64,000 nt of DNA from Persicobacter psychrovividus (GTDB lineage: Bacteria; Bacteroidota; Bacteroidia; Cytophagales; Cyclobacteriaceae): the NCBI RefSeq assembly GCF_036492425.1, contig NZ_AP025301.1, positions 1-64,000 of the forward strand, read 5' to 3'. The notes beneath the pieces were generated by a model. The model searched no databases and was not told where the DNA came from. It saw only the letters and a program-made list of their open reading frames with translations. The translations under genes were made by a program, and so were the position numbers. Below are positions 55,365 through 63,496 of this stretch, in pieces (within the stretch, counting starts at the first letter, position 1; each line of letters opens with the position of its first letter).

Positions 55365-55510
55365 TTTTAGATAAATACATAGCAAAGCGACGATTTTGAA
55401 GTCCAAAAGCTCCCATTTGTGTCGGCTGTGGGTTAATATATGTGATTTAAAGACGTATTTATTGACTATTTACATGATCGGAATTTTAAAAGGTCCACAA
55501 CAAGCAAGGA

Positions 55511-55549
55511 TTTGCACCAATTTGTACCCTTTGCCTACCAATCCGTACC
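55511..55549 (-). repeat. Iteron-like pair upstream of rep3
   Basis: Read on the minus strand: GGTACGGATTGGTAGGCAAA followed by GGTACAAATTGGTGCAAA, 21 bp apart. Only two copies, but placed 150 bp upstream of a Rep-like gene and with the same helical phasing as origin 1. Confidence 0.5.
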
Positions 55550-55656
55550 GTTTCACGCCACAACTCACTGATGCTCAGTAGTATCCCACGGCCCTAAAAT
55601 AGTAAAAATCGGGCGCTGTGCGCGGTTTTTTTTGATGATTATACCGGTCGTGTACA

Positions 55657-55902
55657 CCATGGTTGAAACCATGGCCTACCAGCGTTAAACCTACTGAAGT
55701 AGGTTAGCCTTGTGGTTCCATTGAATCGGTGCGTTCAATTATGGTCCGATATTCAATTGAAAGGAGGAACTAACCCATTTCAATGGGTTTGACTGCTGAT
55801 AGCCCATTGCTTTAGCTGTGGGTACACAATTGCTGTGGGGTATAAAATCTACGCGCGGTTTTTTCAATTACCAAGCAGGAGTGTGATACGTAATGAATTA
55901 CG
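55657..55902. repeat. Cluster of extragenic palindromes with GA/TC loops
   Basis: Perfect palindromes with a 2-nt centre: CCATGGTT-GA-AACCATGG (55657-55674), AACCTACT-GA-AGTAGGTT (55688-55705), AACCCATT-TC-AATGGGTT (55772-55789) and CGTAAT-GA-ATTACG (55889-55902). The rest of 55407-56057 has no gene. Resembles REP/BIME-type extragenic repeats. Confidence 0.75.
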
Positions 55903-55990
55903 CCCTCACGGCCCCCATTAGCCTGCCAATTATGCGATATTTTTTCTAAAACACTTCCCCAAGTGAATCTACACTGCACTTAGCAGCACT

Positions 55991-55998
55991 TATCTTTG
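55991..55998 (+). promoter_or_regulatory. Candidate Bacteroidetes -7 element for the 56058 gene
   Basis: TATCTTTG matches TAnnTTTG, 60 bp upstream of the start. No clear -33 element was found. Confidence 0.35.
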
Positions 55999-56057
55999 TG
56001 CTCCAAACAAAATCCTAACCTCAATCTATCATTTAACTTACTATAAAATTTTATATA

Positions 56058-56561
56058 ATGAAAAAGTTACTTTTACCATTATTCGGTGTTTCTCTATTGA
56101 TGACTTCCTGTATGCCAACACAGTTCCTAACTTACACTGATAGAAGCGGCGCTAATTACATTGACTATCGTCCATACACCGATAATGGTTTTACAATTGA
56201 TCATCATGAGATCAAAGGTGATGTGCAGTATGTGGCTTATTACCAGGGATATTGTAAAGATATTATTTTGCTATCAACCGATGAAGGGGCAAAAGATTTG
56301 GTTAATCCAAGGACAATTTCAGTTTATGATCCAGCTACTGCAGGTAGAAAAACATACTTAGTAGAATCTGCGAAATACCAAGATATCATGGATGAAATGT
56401 ATGAACACGCTAAAGAAATGGGCGCCAATGGTATTGAAGATTTGACTTTTACATTAACGACTAATGACGTTTTGTTGTCTCGAGTAGCCAATGGTCAGGG
56501 CACTAAAACCAGTAGAACCATTCTTCAATTAACAGGGACATTGGTTAAAATAAAGGGCTAA
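56058..56561 (+). CDS. Hypothetical lipoprotein
   Basis: 167 residues with a clear lipoprotein signal (MKKLLLPLFGVSLLMTSC, then MPTQ). The mature part reads YVAYYQGYCKDIILLSTDEG, YDPATAGRKTYLVESAKYQD, EMGANGIEDLTFTLTTNDVL, SRTILQLTGTLVKIKG, with a YbjQ/DUF4156-like feel (a helix followed by GANGIxDL...xxxGTxV, seen in small heavy-metal-binding-like lipoproteins) but no certain family. Composition is like the chromosomal-type genes. Complete, with a plausible promoter and a hairpin after it. Confidence 0.65.
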   Translation: MKKLLLPLFGVSLLMTSCMPTQFLTYTDRSGANYIDYRPYTDNGFTIDHHEIKGDVQYVAYYQGYCKDIILLSTDEGAKDLVNPRTISVYDPATAGRKTYLVESAKYQDIMDEMYEHAKEMGANGIEDLTFTLTTNDVLLSRVANGQGTKTSRTILQLTGTLVKIKG

Positions 56562-56591
56562 GTACCCAGTTAAGGGTAAGCTGTTAAAAGT

Positions 56592-56659
56592 GACTGGTGA
56601 TCAGTGACTCGTGGCTGGTAAGATTTTGTGCTCCAGCCACCGACCACAAGTCACCAGTC
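56592..56659. repeat. Long two-segment hairpin
   Basis: GACTGGTGA...GTGGCTGG...CCAGCCAC...TCACCAGTC: outer stem of 9 and inner stem of 8 bp, both perfect. It follows the lipoprotein gene and may act as terminator or extragenic repeat. Confidence 0.7.
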
Positions 56660-56772
56660 TCCTTTTGCCTACCCCACCAAATACCCCTCACATTTCTTCC
56701 GTAAAAGAGCATTTATACCGTACTTGAGCCTTATCTGGTCGGTTTCGATGTCAAATAAGGAAAAATACAGCA

Positions 56773-57183
56773 ATGAAAAAATACGATCTACCTCAGCCAT
56801 ACTCCCAACTGAGTAAAAATCAACGCCGAGAAGTTCGATTGCAGTACGTAGAACAGCAAAAAGGGAAATGTTGGTTTTGCGGTCATGATCTGGATGCGGA
56901 AGCACCTGAGGAGATTAAAAGCAAACCCATTGATTGGCGTGCATTTCCTCCAGGTTTTTTGAACAACCCTGTTCATCTTCAGCATGATCACATCACCGAT
57001 ATGACCGAAGGCGCAGTCCACGCTTATTGCAATGCGATTTCATGGCAATACAAGGAACAATATGAAGTGATGGCGATTGCCCGCAGGACCATCGAAGAGC
57101 TCAAAAGAATAAAGGAAAAGAAGCCAATAAAAAGGAAGAAAGCGACAAAACCTAAGACCAATCAATTAGGGTTGGATTTTTAA
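56773..57183 (+). CDS. HNH-type endonuclease-like protein
   Basis: 136 residues. Contains CWFCGHDL (zinc knuckle), a spacer with PPGFLNNPVHLQHDHITDMT, then EGAVHAYCNAISWQYKEQYE: the arrangement C..C...HxxHD..T....H..CN is that of small HNH/endonuclease VII-like nucleases. The basic C-terminus (KRIKEKKPIKRKKATKPKTN) fits DNA binding. It lies immediately before the type I restriction locus on the same strand, with 265 bp between, so it may be a defence accessory or a phage-derived gene. Confidence 0.75.
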   Translation: MKKYDLPQPYSQLSKNQRREVRLQYVEQQKGKCWFCGHDLDAEAPEEIKSKPIDWRAFPPGFLNNPVHLQHDHITDMTEGAVHAYCNAISWQYKEQYEVMAIARRTIEELKRIKEKKPIKRKKATKPKTNQLGLDF

Positions 57184-57234
57184 GGGAGATGCAGGGTTCT
57201 TTGGTCGTAAGCTGGTGCCTACGATTGGAGAGAA

Positions 57235-57318
57235 GACGTTAAGAATAACGTCTCTACAGGCCTCCTTTGGTTCAAGCGTCGCGCTTGGATCGCAATAGGT
57301 GAGACGTAATGAATTACG
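57235..57318. repeat. Extragenic palindromes upstream of hsdM
   Basis: GACGTTA-AGAA-TAACGTC (57235-57252) and CGTAAT-GA-ATTACG (57305-57318). The latter is the same palindrome as at 55889-55902 and both are followed by GCC and a similar tail. Confidence 0.7.
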
Positions 57319-57448
57319 CCTTTACAGGATAATCTCAATCCCCCCTCACACCACCCCTCCATTTCACTTTGCAAATGCAAGTTTGCATCCATACCTTGCA
57401 CCATAGCCGAAATGGGGGATTTTCGGCAACCATTACTTTTACACATCA

Positions 57449-59013
57449 TGGCTAAAAAAGCAACAGCAAAAAAGAATATATCGATGGAAGAGTAGCTTTG
57501 GGACTCGGCCAATAAGCTTCGTAGGACGGTGGAGTCGTCGGAGTACAAACACGTCGTATTGAGTTTGATCTTCCTGAAGTTTACTTCGGATAAATTCGAG
57601 GAGCGCCGTCAGGAGTTGATCGCTGAGGGGAAAGAGAAGTACCTGGAGATGGTCGATTTCTACAAGATGAAAAACATCTTTTATCTGCCGGAAGATTGCC
57701 GTTGGGAAGTGGTGATGGCACATGCCAAGCAGGCCGATATTGCGGTGCGGATTGATACGGCACTGAAGAATATTGAGAAGAAAAACCCGAGTTTGCAGGG
57801 TGCTTTGCCGGATAATTATTTCAGTCGTTTGGGGCTGGATACTGCCAAGCTGTCGGGGCTGTTGGATACGATCAACAATATCGATACGCTGAGCGATAAG
57901 GAGAATGATGTGGTCGGGCGTATCTATGAATATTTCCTGGGCCGTTTTGCTTCTTCGGAAGGAAAGGGCGGGGGCGAGTTCTACACGCCTAAAAGTGTGG
58001 TGAACCTTTTGACGCAGATGCTGGAGCCTTATAAGGGGATTGTTTATGATCCGGCTTGTGGTTCGGGCGGAATGTTCGTGCAGTCGATCAAGTTTGTCAA
58101 AAGTCATCAGGGGAATACCCAGGACATTGCTGTTTATGGACAGGAATACACGGCAACGACTTACAAGCTGGCGAAAATGAACCTCGCCATTCGTGGGATC
58201 TCCGCTAATTTGGGCGAGGTGCCTGCCGATACTTTCTTCAAAGATCAGCATCCTGATTTGAAGGCGGATTTCATCATGGCGAATCCTCCTTTCAACCAAA
58301 GTCAGTGGAGAGAAGCCAATGAGCTGGAAAATGATGCCCGATGGGCAGGTTTTACCACTCCACCGACGGGCAATGCCAACTACGGATGGATCCTGCACAT
58401 GCTTTCCAAACTGTCTGTGAGCGGAACGGCAGGCTTTGTTTTGGCCAATGGTTCGATGAGTTCCAACACTTCGGGCGAAGGGGAAATCCGTCAGCAGTTG
58501 ATCGAAAAGGATAGGGTCGATTGTATGATTGCCTTGCCGGGGCAGTTGTTCTACACCACCCAGATTCCGGTTTGTTTGTGGTTCATGACCAAGAACAAGC
58601 AGGCGCAGACGTTCAATGACGACCGCCAAAACTACCGCAACCGGGAAGGCGAAACGCTCTTCATTGATGCCCGAAATATGGGGAGCATGATCAGCCGTAC
58701 GCAGAAGGAATTGACCGCCGATGATATTGCTGAAATTGCTCGTACCTACCATGCTTGGCGTGGGGAAACCAAAGATGGCGAATATGAAGATGTGGCAGGA
58801 TTTTGTAAATCTGCCCGCCTCGAAGACATCCAAAAGAATGATTATGTACTGACCCCTGGTCGATATGTGGGCGTAGCCGAAGAGGAGGACGACGGCATTC
58901 CTTTTGAAGAAAAAATGGGCACCCTTTCCAAAGATTTGTTCCAGCAGATGGAGCAGTCCGAAAAGCTCGATCAGGCGATTCGTGAGAACTTGAAGATGTT
59001 GGGTTATGAGTGA
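57449..59013 (+). pseudogene. hsdM: Type I restriction-modification DNA methyltransferase, early stop
   Basis: Body of HsdM: VVLSLIFLKFTSDKFEERRQ, DPACGSGGMFVQSIKFVKSH (SAM motif I), ANPPFNQSQWREANELENDA (NPPF catalytic motif IV), GFVLANGSMSSNTSGEGEIR, LFIDARNMGSMISRTQKELT. The N-terminus begins at ATG 57449 (MAKKATAK) but the frame of the body has TAG at 57493, in SMEE-stop-LWDSANKLR where family members have Gln or Thr. The next usable start is GTG 57529, which removes the first 27 residues; this may still give a working enzyme. The 3' end overlaps the following gene by 8 bp. It methylates adenine in the HsdS-defined site and protects host DNA. Confidence 0.88.
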
Positions 59014-60082
59014 TTTAGTGAGCCAAAGGGAGGACTCGTTTTACACTGAAATCAAAACGATTCTTTCCCAAGCGAAAACACAAGCCGTTTCTGCGGTCAA
59101 TACCGCTATGGTCAATGCTTATTGGAGCATCGGAAAACGGATCGTTGAACAGGAACAGGAAGGAAAGGCTAAAGCGAAATATGGCAGTTATCTGATGAAG
59201 GAATTATCCAAACAACTGACCGATGATTTTGGCAAAGGTTTTTCTGTCGCCAATATCAAAAACTTCCGACAGTTCTATCTTACCTATGCTTCAGATCCTG
59301 ATACTTTACAAAAAAGCTACACACTGTGTAGCCAATTGACTTGGAGCCATAACCGAAAAATAATGCGGGTGGCAGATCCTGTTGCAAGGTGGTATTATCT
59401 GCAAGAAAGCTTCGAGCAAAATTGGTCGGTTAGAACACTGGACAGAAACATCTCCACCCAATATTATCAGCGACTCATCCAATCTCCCGAAAAGGAAAAG
59501 GTGGAAAAGGAGATGAAAGAAAAGATGGATGTAAATGCTGTGGGGGACGAATTGGCGCCAGCGAATTTCATCAAAAACCCTTCGGTACTTGAATTTCTGA
59601 ATTTGCCCACCAGCTTTGGATATACGGAGCATGAACTCGAAAAAGCCCTGATTGATGATATTCAGACCTTCCTTTTGGAGTTGGGAAAAGGTTTTGCCTT
59701 TGTGGAGCGCCAACAATTGGTAAGAACAGAAACGGCCGATTTCTTCATTGATCTGGTGTTCTATAATTACCTCTTGAAGTGTTTTGTGATTGTAGAAATC
59801 AAAACCGAGAAAATGACCCACCAAGACATTGGGCAATTGGACATGTATGTGCGAATGTACGATGACCTGAAACGCAATGAAGGAGACAACCCAACCGTGG
59901 GTATTTTGCTTTGTGCCGATACCGACCAAACCATTGCCAAATATTCGGTACTCAACAATAGCCAACAATTATTCGCCTCTAAATACCTGACCTATCTTCC
60001 CTCTGAAGAAGAACTAAAAGCAGAAATTGACAGGCAAAAAGAGATTTTTCAAGAACGTTTAAAGCATCGGGATAATGAGTAA
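59006..60082 (+). CDS. DUF1016/YhcG-type PD-(D/E)XK nuclease-domain protein
   Basis: 358 residues. N-terminal YhcG domain (VNTAMVNAYWSIGKRIVEQE, YGSYLMKELSKQLTDDFGKG, FSVANIKNFRQFYLTY, SHNRKIMRVADPVARWYYLQ) and C-terminal nuclease core ETADFFIDLVFYNYLLKCFV, IVEIKTEKMTHQDIGQLDMY (D...ExK near 250-275). Such genes are frequent inside type I restriction loci; proposed functions include DNA cleavage, or resolution of replication intermediates. It starts at the overlap with hsdM and ends 45 bp before hsdS. The hsdM 3' end is duplicated after it (60102-60134), so it looks inserted between hsdM and hsdS. Confidence 0.9.
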   Translation: MSDLVSQREDSFYTEIKTILSQAKTQAVSAVNTAMVNAYWSIGKRIVEQEQEGKAKAKYGSYLMKELSKQLTDDFGKGFSVANIKNFRQFYLTYASDPDTLQKSYTLCSQLTWSHNRKIMRVADPVARWYYLQESFEQNWSVRTLDRNISTQYYQRLIQSPEKEKVEKEMKEKMDVNAVGDELAPANFIKNPSVLEFLNLPTSFGYTEHELEKALIDDIQTFLLELGKGFAFVERQQLVRTETADFFIDLVFYNYLLKCFVIVEIKTEKMTHQDIGQLDMYVRMYDDLKRNEGDNPTVGILLCADTDQTIAKYSVLNNSQQLFASKYLTYLPSEEELKAEIDRQKEIFQERLKHRDNE

Positions 60083-60101
60083 ATATAAAGCGAAAGGAAT
60101 T

Positions 60102-60134
60102 GGTGATAACTTGAAAATATTGGGCTATGAGTAG
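60102..60134 (+). repeat. Duplicated hsdM 3' tail
   Basis: Encodes GDNLKILGYE-stop; hsdM ends RENLKMLGYE-stop (58981-59013). Both overlap the next start as TATGAGT. Consistent with a module inserted at, or recombined through, the hsdM/hsdS junction. Confidence 0.8.
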
Positions 60135-60339
60135 TGAGTGGAAATTATTAAAACTTGGTGAAGGAATCTCTACCATCATTGATTATAGAGGAAAAACACC
60201 TCCTAAAAGTGATTCTGGTATTCCTCTAATTAGTTCTGCAAATGTGGAAAGTTAGACTTTACAAAAGCAAGTTATATAACTACAGAAACTTATAATAAAT
60301 GGACAACCAGAGGTTTTACTCAAGCTGGTGATGTTGTTT
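60127..60339 (+). pseudogene. hsdS: Type I restriction specificity subunit fragment
   Basis: Start of HsdS overlapping the duplicated hsdM tail: MSSEWKLLKLGEGISTIIDY, RGKTPPKSDSGIPLISSANV, then TAG at 60253; another frame continues KLDFTKASYITTETYNKWTT, RGFTQAGDVV. This is the beginning of target-recognition domain 1. It is first frameshifted near 60250 and then cut at about 60340 by transposase sequence. No second recognition domain remains, and no hsdR is in the window, so the system cannot restrict from here. Confidence 0.85.
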
Positions 60340-60417
60340 CCAAACGCTTTTGTAAAAAACAACAGATGCGATGGTCACCAGAAGGTGCGCACTTGGTACT
60401 ACTGACAAGGTCTAAGG

Positions 60418-61912
60418 TAGCCTGTCGAAAATTCACAAAAAAAGCGATTCCAGAAAAAAGGTTAAATTTGAGTGTCCAAACCGTCATTCAACCTTACCAG
60501 AATCGCTTTGAGTTTTAAAAATAACAAACAATCTCTAAAAAAGAAAAAGTCAACAGAAAGAGCTAAACGAAAAAGGCGAAACGACAGTATCAAAATTAAA
60601 AGGTATAAGGCTCGGGCTTCCTTTTGGGAAAAGAAGTACAAAGAGGAAAAGTCTAAAAACAAGTCGGAGTTTGGGGGGAAAAAAATCAAGCACCACAGCT
60701 ACTGTTCGGCCATTATTACTTTGGCTTTAATTTTACATACTGAAACCAGCATGAGCCTTCGTGATAGTGAGACGGTATTGCGTATTTTCATTCAACAAAT
60801 GCACATAGATAGTAAATGCCCTGACCATTCGACGATTGATAATTGGTTAAAAAAAGCAGGAATGCAGGCCATCGAACCATTTTCACCTGAGCGGCCATGT
60901 GTTTTGATTTGTGATGAAAGCATTTCATTCAACGGGAAGAAATTGTTTTTGGTACTTGCCGTTCCTGTGTCGGTTTCTGACCAGCAGCGTACATTACGTT
61001 TTGAGGACTGTCACTTGGTTTATCTTGGTGCGAAAAAAGGTTGGTCGGCAGATGTAATTTATAAGGAACTTCAACCACTCGTTCAGAAGCTGAAAATTCA
61101 ATATGTCCTAAGCGATAAAGGTTCTAATTTACTTAAGGCTACAGCCTTGCTGGGGCTTGATCATGTTTCGGATATCACCCATGAAGTATCAAGGACACTG
61201 AAAAATCTATATAACGATACAGATGATTACAAGAATTTCATCAAATGGGTTGGTGAACTCAGAAAAGATTTAGCGTGTGGGGAATATGCACATTTGGCCC
61301 CTCCAAAAGTAAGGCATCATTGTAGGTTTCATCAGCTTGGGCAATATGAAAAGTGGTTTAGAAAGGTCGGTCCTGAGCTGAAAAATGTCGCCGAAGAAAG
61401 CAAAGGTGCGGCTTTGAGCCTCCTCCAAATCAGTGATCATACACCTTTCATCAAGGATTTGATATCTTTGACCCCAGTGATCAAAGAAATATTATCGGTT
61501 GGCAGAACGGAAGGGATAAGTCACAAAACTATTTTGAAATTAACTCAAAAAATGGAAGAACTCGAAGGGGATCGGCCAACTATATTCAGAGAAAAAATCA
61601 CTCATTATTTTCATAAAACCTATAAAACGATTGGTGAAGACATCCCTTTTTGTTGCAGTGCTATCATCGAAAGCGTATTCGGAAAGTACAAATCAAAAAT
61701 GAGCAGCCACCCACAGAAAATGTGCACCAACCACTTGCTGACCATTCCCTTATTTTTTGTGAAAGAAAATGAAATTGCCGAACTTGTTTCAGGATTTGAC
61801 ACCGTAAAAGTGGCAGAAATCAAAGATAAGGAAGCCGTGGCAAAAGCAATGATGAGCGTTCAAATGGCTGCTTAACTCGTGTACATGTTTTTTGAAAATA
61901 TTCGACAGGCTA
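60418..61912 (+). mobile_element. IS element, copy 2, with perfect 9-bp target duplication
   Basis: Same ends and length (1495 bp) as the copy at 15582. Flanked by GGTCTAAGG at 60409-60417 and 61913-61921. Both copies have intact, different target repeats, so each arose by its own transposition. Confidence 0.92.
60472..61875 (+). CDS. DDE transposase of the 1495-bp IS (copy 2)
   Basis: Product identical to that of the copy at 15636-17039 (467 residues, D/D/E in VLICDESISF, LSDKGSNLL, IIESVFGKYK). One synonymous change was noticed. GTG start as in copy 1. Near identity points to recent activity. Confidence 0.88.
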   Translation: MSKPSFNLTRIALSFKNNKQSLKKKKSTERAKRKRRNDSIKIKRYKARASFWEKKYKEEKSKNKSEFGGKKIKHHSYCSAIITLALILHTETSMSLRDSETVLRIFIQQMHIDSKCPDHSTIDNWLKKAGMQAIEPFSPERPCVLICDESISFNGKKLFLVLAVPVSVSDQQRTLRFEDCHLVYLGAKKGWSADVIYKELQPLVQKLKIQYVLSDKGSNLLKATALLGLDHVSDITHEVSRTLKNLYNDTDDYKNFIKWVGELRKDLACGEYAHLAPPKVRHHCRFHQLGQYEKWFRKVGPELKNVAEESKGAALSLLQISDHTPFIKDLISLTPVIKEILSVGRTEGISHKTILKLTQKMEELEGDRPTIFREKITHYFHKTYKTIGEDIPFCCSAIIESVFGKYKSKMSSHPQKMCTNHLLTIPLFFVKENEIAELVSGFDTVKVAEIKDKEAVAKAMMSVQMAA

Positions 61913-62118
61913 GGTCTAAGGTCCTCAATGATGATCTTGTTAAATGCTTTCAGAAATGGTATACTAAATTCAGGATTGAGGAAAAAGTGGCTTGATGCCC
62001 CTTGTTTTTTTACGGTTCCAACATAAAACACATACCTATTATAGTACAATTTACAAAGCGTCCAATCAGACGAAAAAGCTAATAATAAGTGCCAAGTTAT
62101 TTCAGGACAAGACATTCA

Positions 62119-62685
62119 CTATTTATCCTTATAATGTTGGCGAATTAAATTTTTTAAGGAGTCAGTAACCCGAAGTCTTGGCTTAGGTATAAAATAATCA
62201 AAAACAAAACCTGAGACATTAACGCTATTACCCTTTTTTCTAATAATTGACAAATGATAGTACCCACCACTAAATATAGAAGAGGGGTTCTTAGATTCCA
62301 TTAGTATATCTTCTATTTTGTTTTCTTTTATTTTATTAAAAATATACTTAAAAGAGTTTTTACCATTTAAACCTAACTTATTTAACCCTGATGTGGAAGA
62401 ATTAGAATAAAAAGCTATTAACGAATCTGTAAAAACACTGCATTCATATAACGACCAATCCTGCACGTCTTGGTATTCCAATAATATTAAGGAATCGACA
62501 TCATTAAGGTCATACTTTGATAAATCTTGTAAGACCATCTTTCTATTATTATGAATATAATCATAACCGCTAATCGAATAATACTCAGTTTGATATGCCG
62601 TTTCCATTTGTCTTAAAATTTTCATATTATTGGAGCAAGAGCATAATAAAAACACAATAAAAAAAGCAATTAATCTAATTATCAT
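62119..62685 (-). CDS. Lipoprotein, probable immunity protein for the Rhs metallopeptidase toxin
   Basis: 188 residues. Lipoprotein signal MIIRLIAFFIVFLLCSCS with Cys after LLCS or LCSC. Mature part is alpha/beta with no recognised family (YQTEYYSISGYDYIHNNRKM, LILLEYQDVQDWSLYECSVF, GGYYHLSIIRKKGNSVNVSG, FVFDYFIPKPRLRVTDSLKN). The start overlaps the toxin stop by 4 bp, the common toxin-immunity arrangement of polymorphic systems. Membrane anchoring outside the cytoplasm would fit neutralising an incoming peptidase before it acts. Function inferred from position. Confidence 0.65.
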   Translation of the reverse strand: MIIRLIAFFIVFLLCSCSNNMKILRQMETAYQTEYYSISGYDYIHNNRKMVLQDLSKYDLNDVDSLILLEYQDVQDWSLYECSVFTDSLIAFYSNSSTSGLNKLGLNGKNSFKYIFNKIKENKIEDILMESKNPSSIFSGGYYHLSIIRKKGNSVNVSGFVFDYFIPKPRLRVTDSLKNLIRQHYKDK

Positions 62686-63496
62686 TTTGGTAATATTTTA
62701 TAAATGTAGTTAGCAGGCAAATTATTTTTTAATTTATTATAACGATTGTATATAAAAATCGAATGTTTTGTGGTTTTTATATCTATAATTCTTGATGGTT
62801 CCCAACCACTACCATTATCCGTTATAACATAGTGGGTTCTTAAAGGTAACCCCGCACTTATCCTCATCAAGTTTTCAATGTGAGTTGCATACTTCTCGCT
62901 CTGAGTAACTGACCTATTCAAATTTGGATATTTACTTTTATCAAGCCAAATATTATAAACACCATCTCCGTTTTCCATATAATCTTTTGTATGCGCAAGC
63001 TCATGCCCTAAATCTAACCATAACGGACTAACTTGTGGACCATTTTCTGTAGGTATTTTTGAGCCTTGAAGGTTACCCTTCACAGAAATATTGCCTTCTC
63101 CCTCAGCTGTTCGATCTCCCTCTTCTATATAGGCATGTCTTTTGCTATTGGCAAAAAACTCAACTAACCCTTCTCCAACTTGCGTTTTAGTAGCTAAATC
63201 ATCTAAACCTTGAACAATTCCTGTCAAAAAGGATCCTTCTTTTAACTCATCTTCAATATCGAACTTTCCATTCTCCTTATTATACCTATATAGGTTTCCA
63301 TTTCTATATTGATAATTGTTACCATCGTGAATGATATGAATCCAATCACCATTCACATCAATAATTTTAATAGGATTATTCGCCCCATACTGATAAGGAG
63401 TAAAATCTAAATATTTCTCCGCAAACCTATCTTGGGTAAAGAATCTACCAATCTGGGCATCATAATACCTCGCGCCATAATAATACAGCCCTGTTT
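62682..63496 (-). pseudogene. Rhs C-terminal toxin with M91/NleD-like metallopeptidase domain, cut by IS
   Basis: The frame begins with IS-derived residues (MYMFFENIRQA from 63530) and enters Rhs core at TGLYYYGARYYDAQIGRFFT, then DFTPYQYGANNPIKIIDVNG, the end of the conserved core. The variable part has WLDLGHELAHTKDYMENGDG (HExxH zinc motif, residues 176-180 of the open frame) and, about 40 residues on, ENLMRISAGLPLRTHYVITD. The HExxH plus E.xIR..xGLPLRTxY pattern is that of the M91 (NleD-type) effector peptidase family found on Rhs and type III effectors. The N-terminal shell is separated by the IS beyond the window. Downstream lipoprotein overlaps by 4 bp. Confidence 0.85.

Larger units (their letters stand above)
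60340..61995 (+). pseudogene. Transposase C-terminal fragment (ISKra4-like), itself split by the 1495-bp IS
   Basis: In frame with the hsdS remnant: SKRFCKKQQMRWSPEGAHLV, LLTRSKV, and after the IS with one duplication removed, LNDDLVKCFQKWYTKFRIEE, KVA-stop. The KKQQMRWxxxGAHxLLxxRTxVLN pattern is the end of ISKra4-type transposases (family by recollection). Only about 50 residues remain. The IS at 60418-61912 sits inside with a perfect 9-bp duplication GGTCTAAGG. Confidence 0.7.

Noticed and set aside
57439-58833. 464-codon leftward open frame
   Set aside because: It is antisense to hsdM, whose product carries NPPF and SAM-binding motifs. The antisense product has no recognisable domain.
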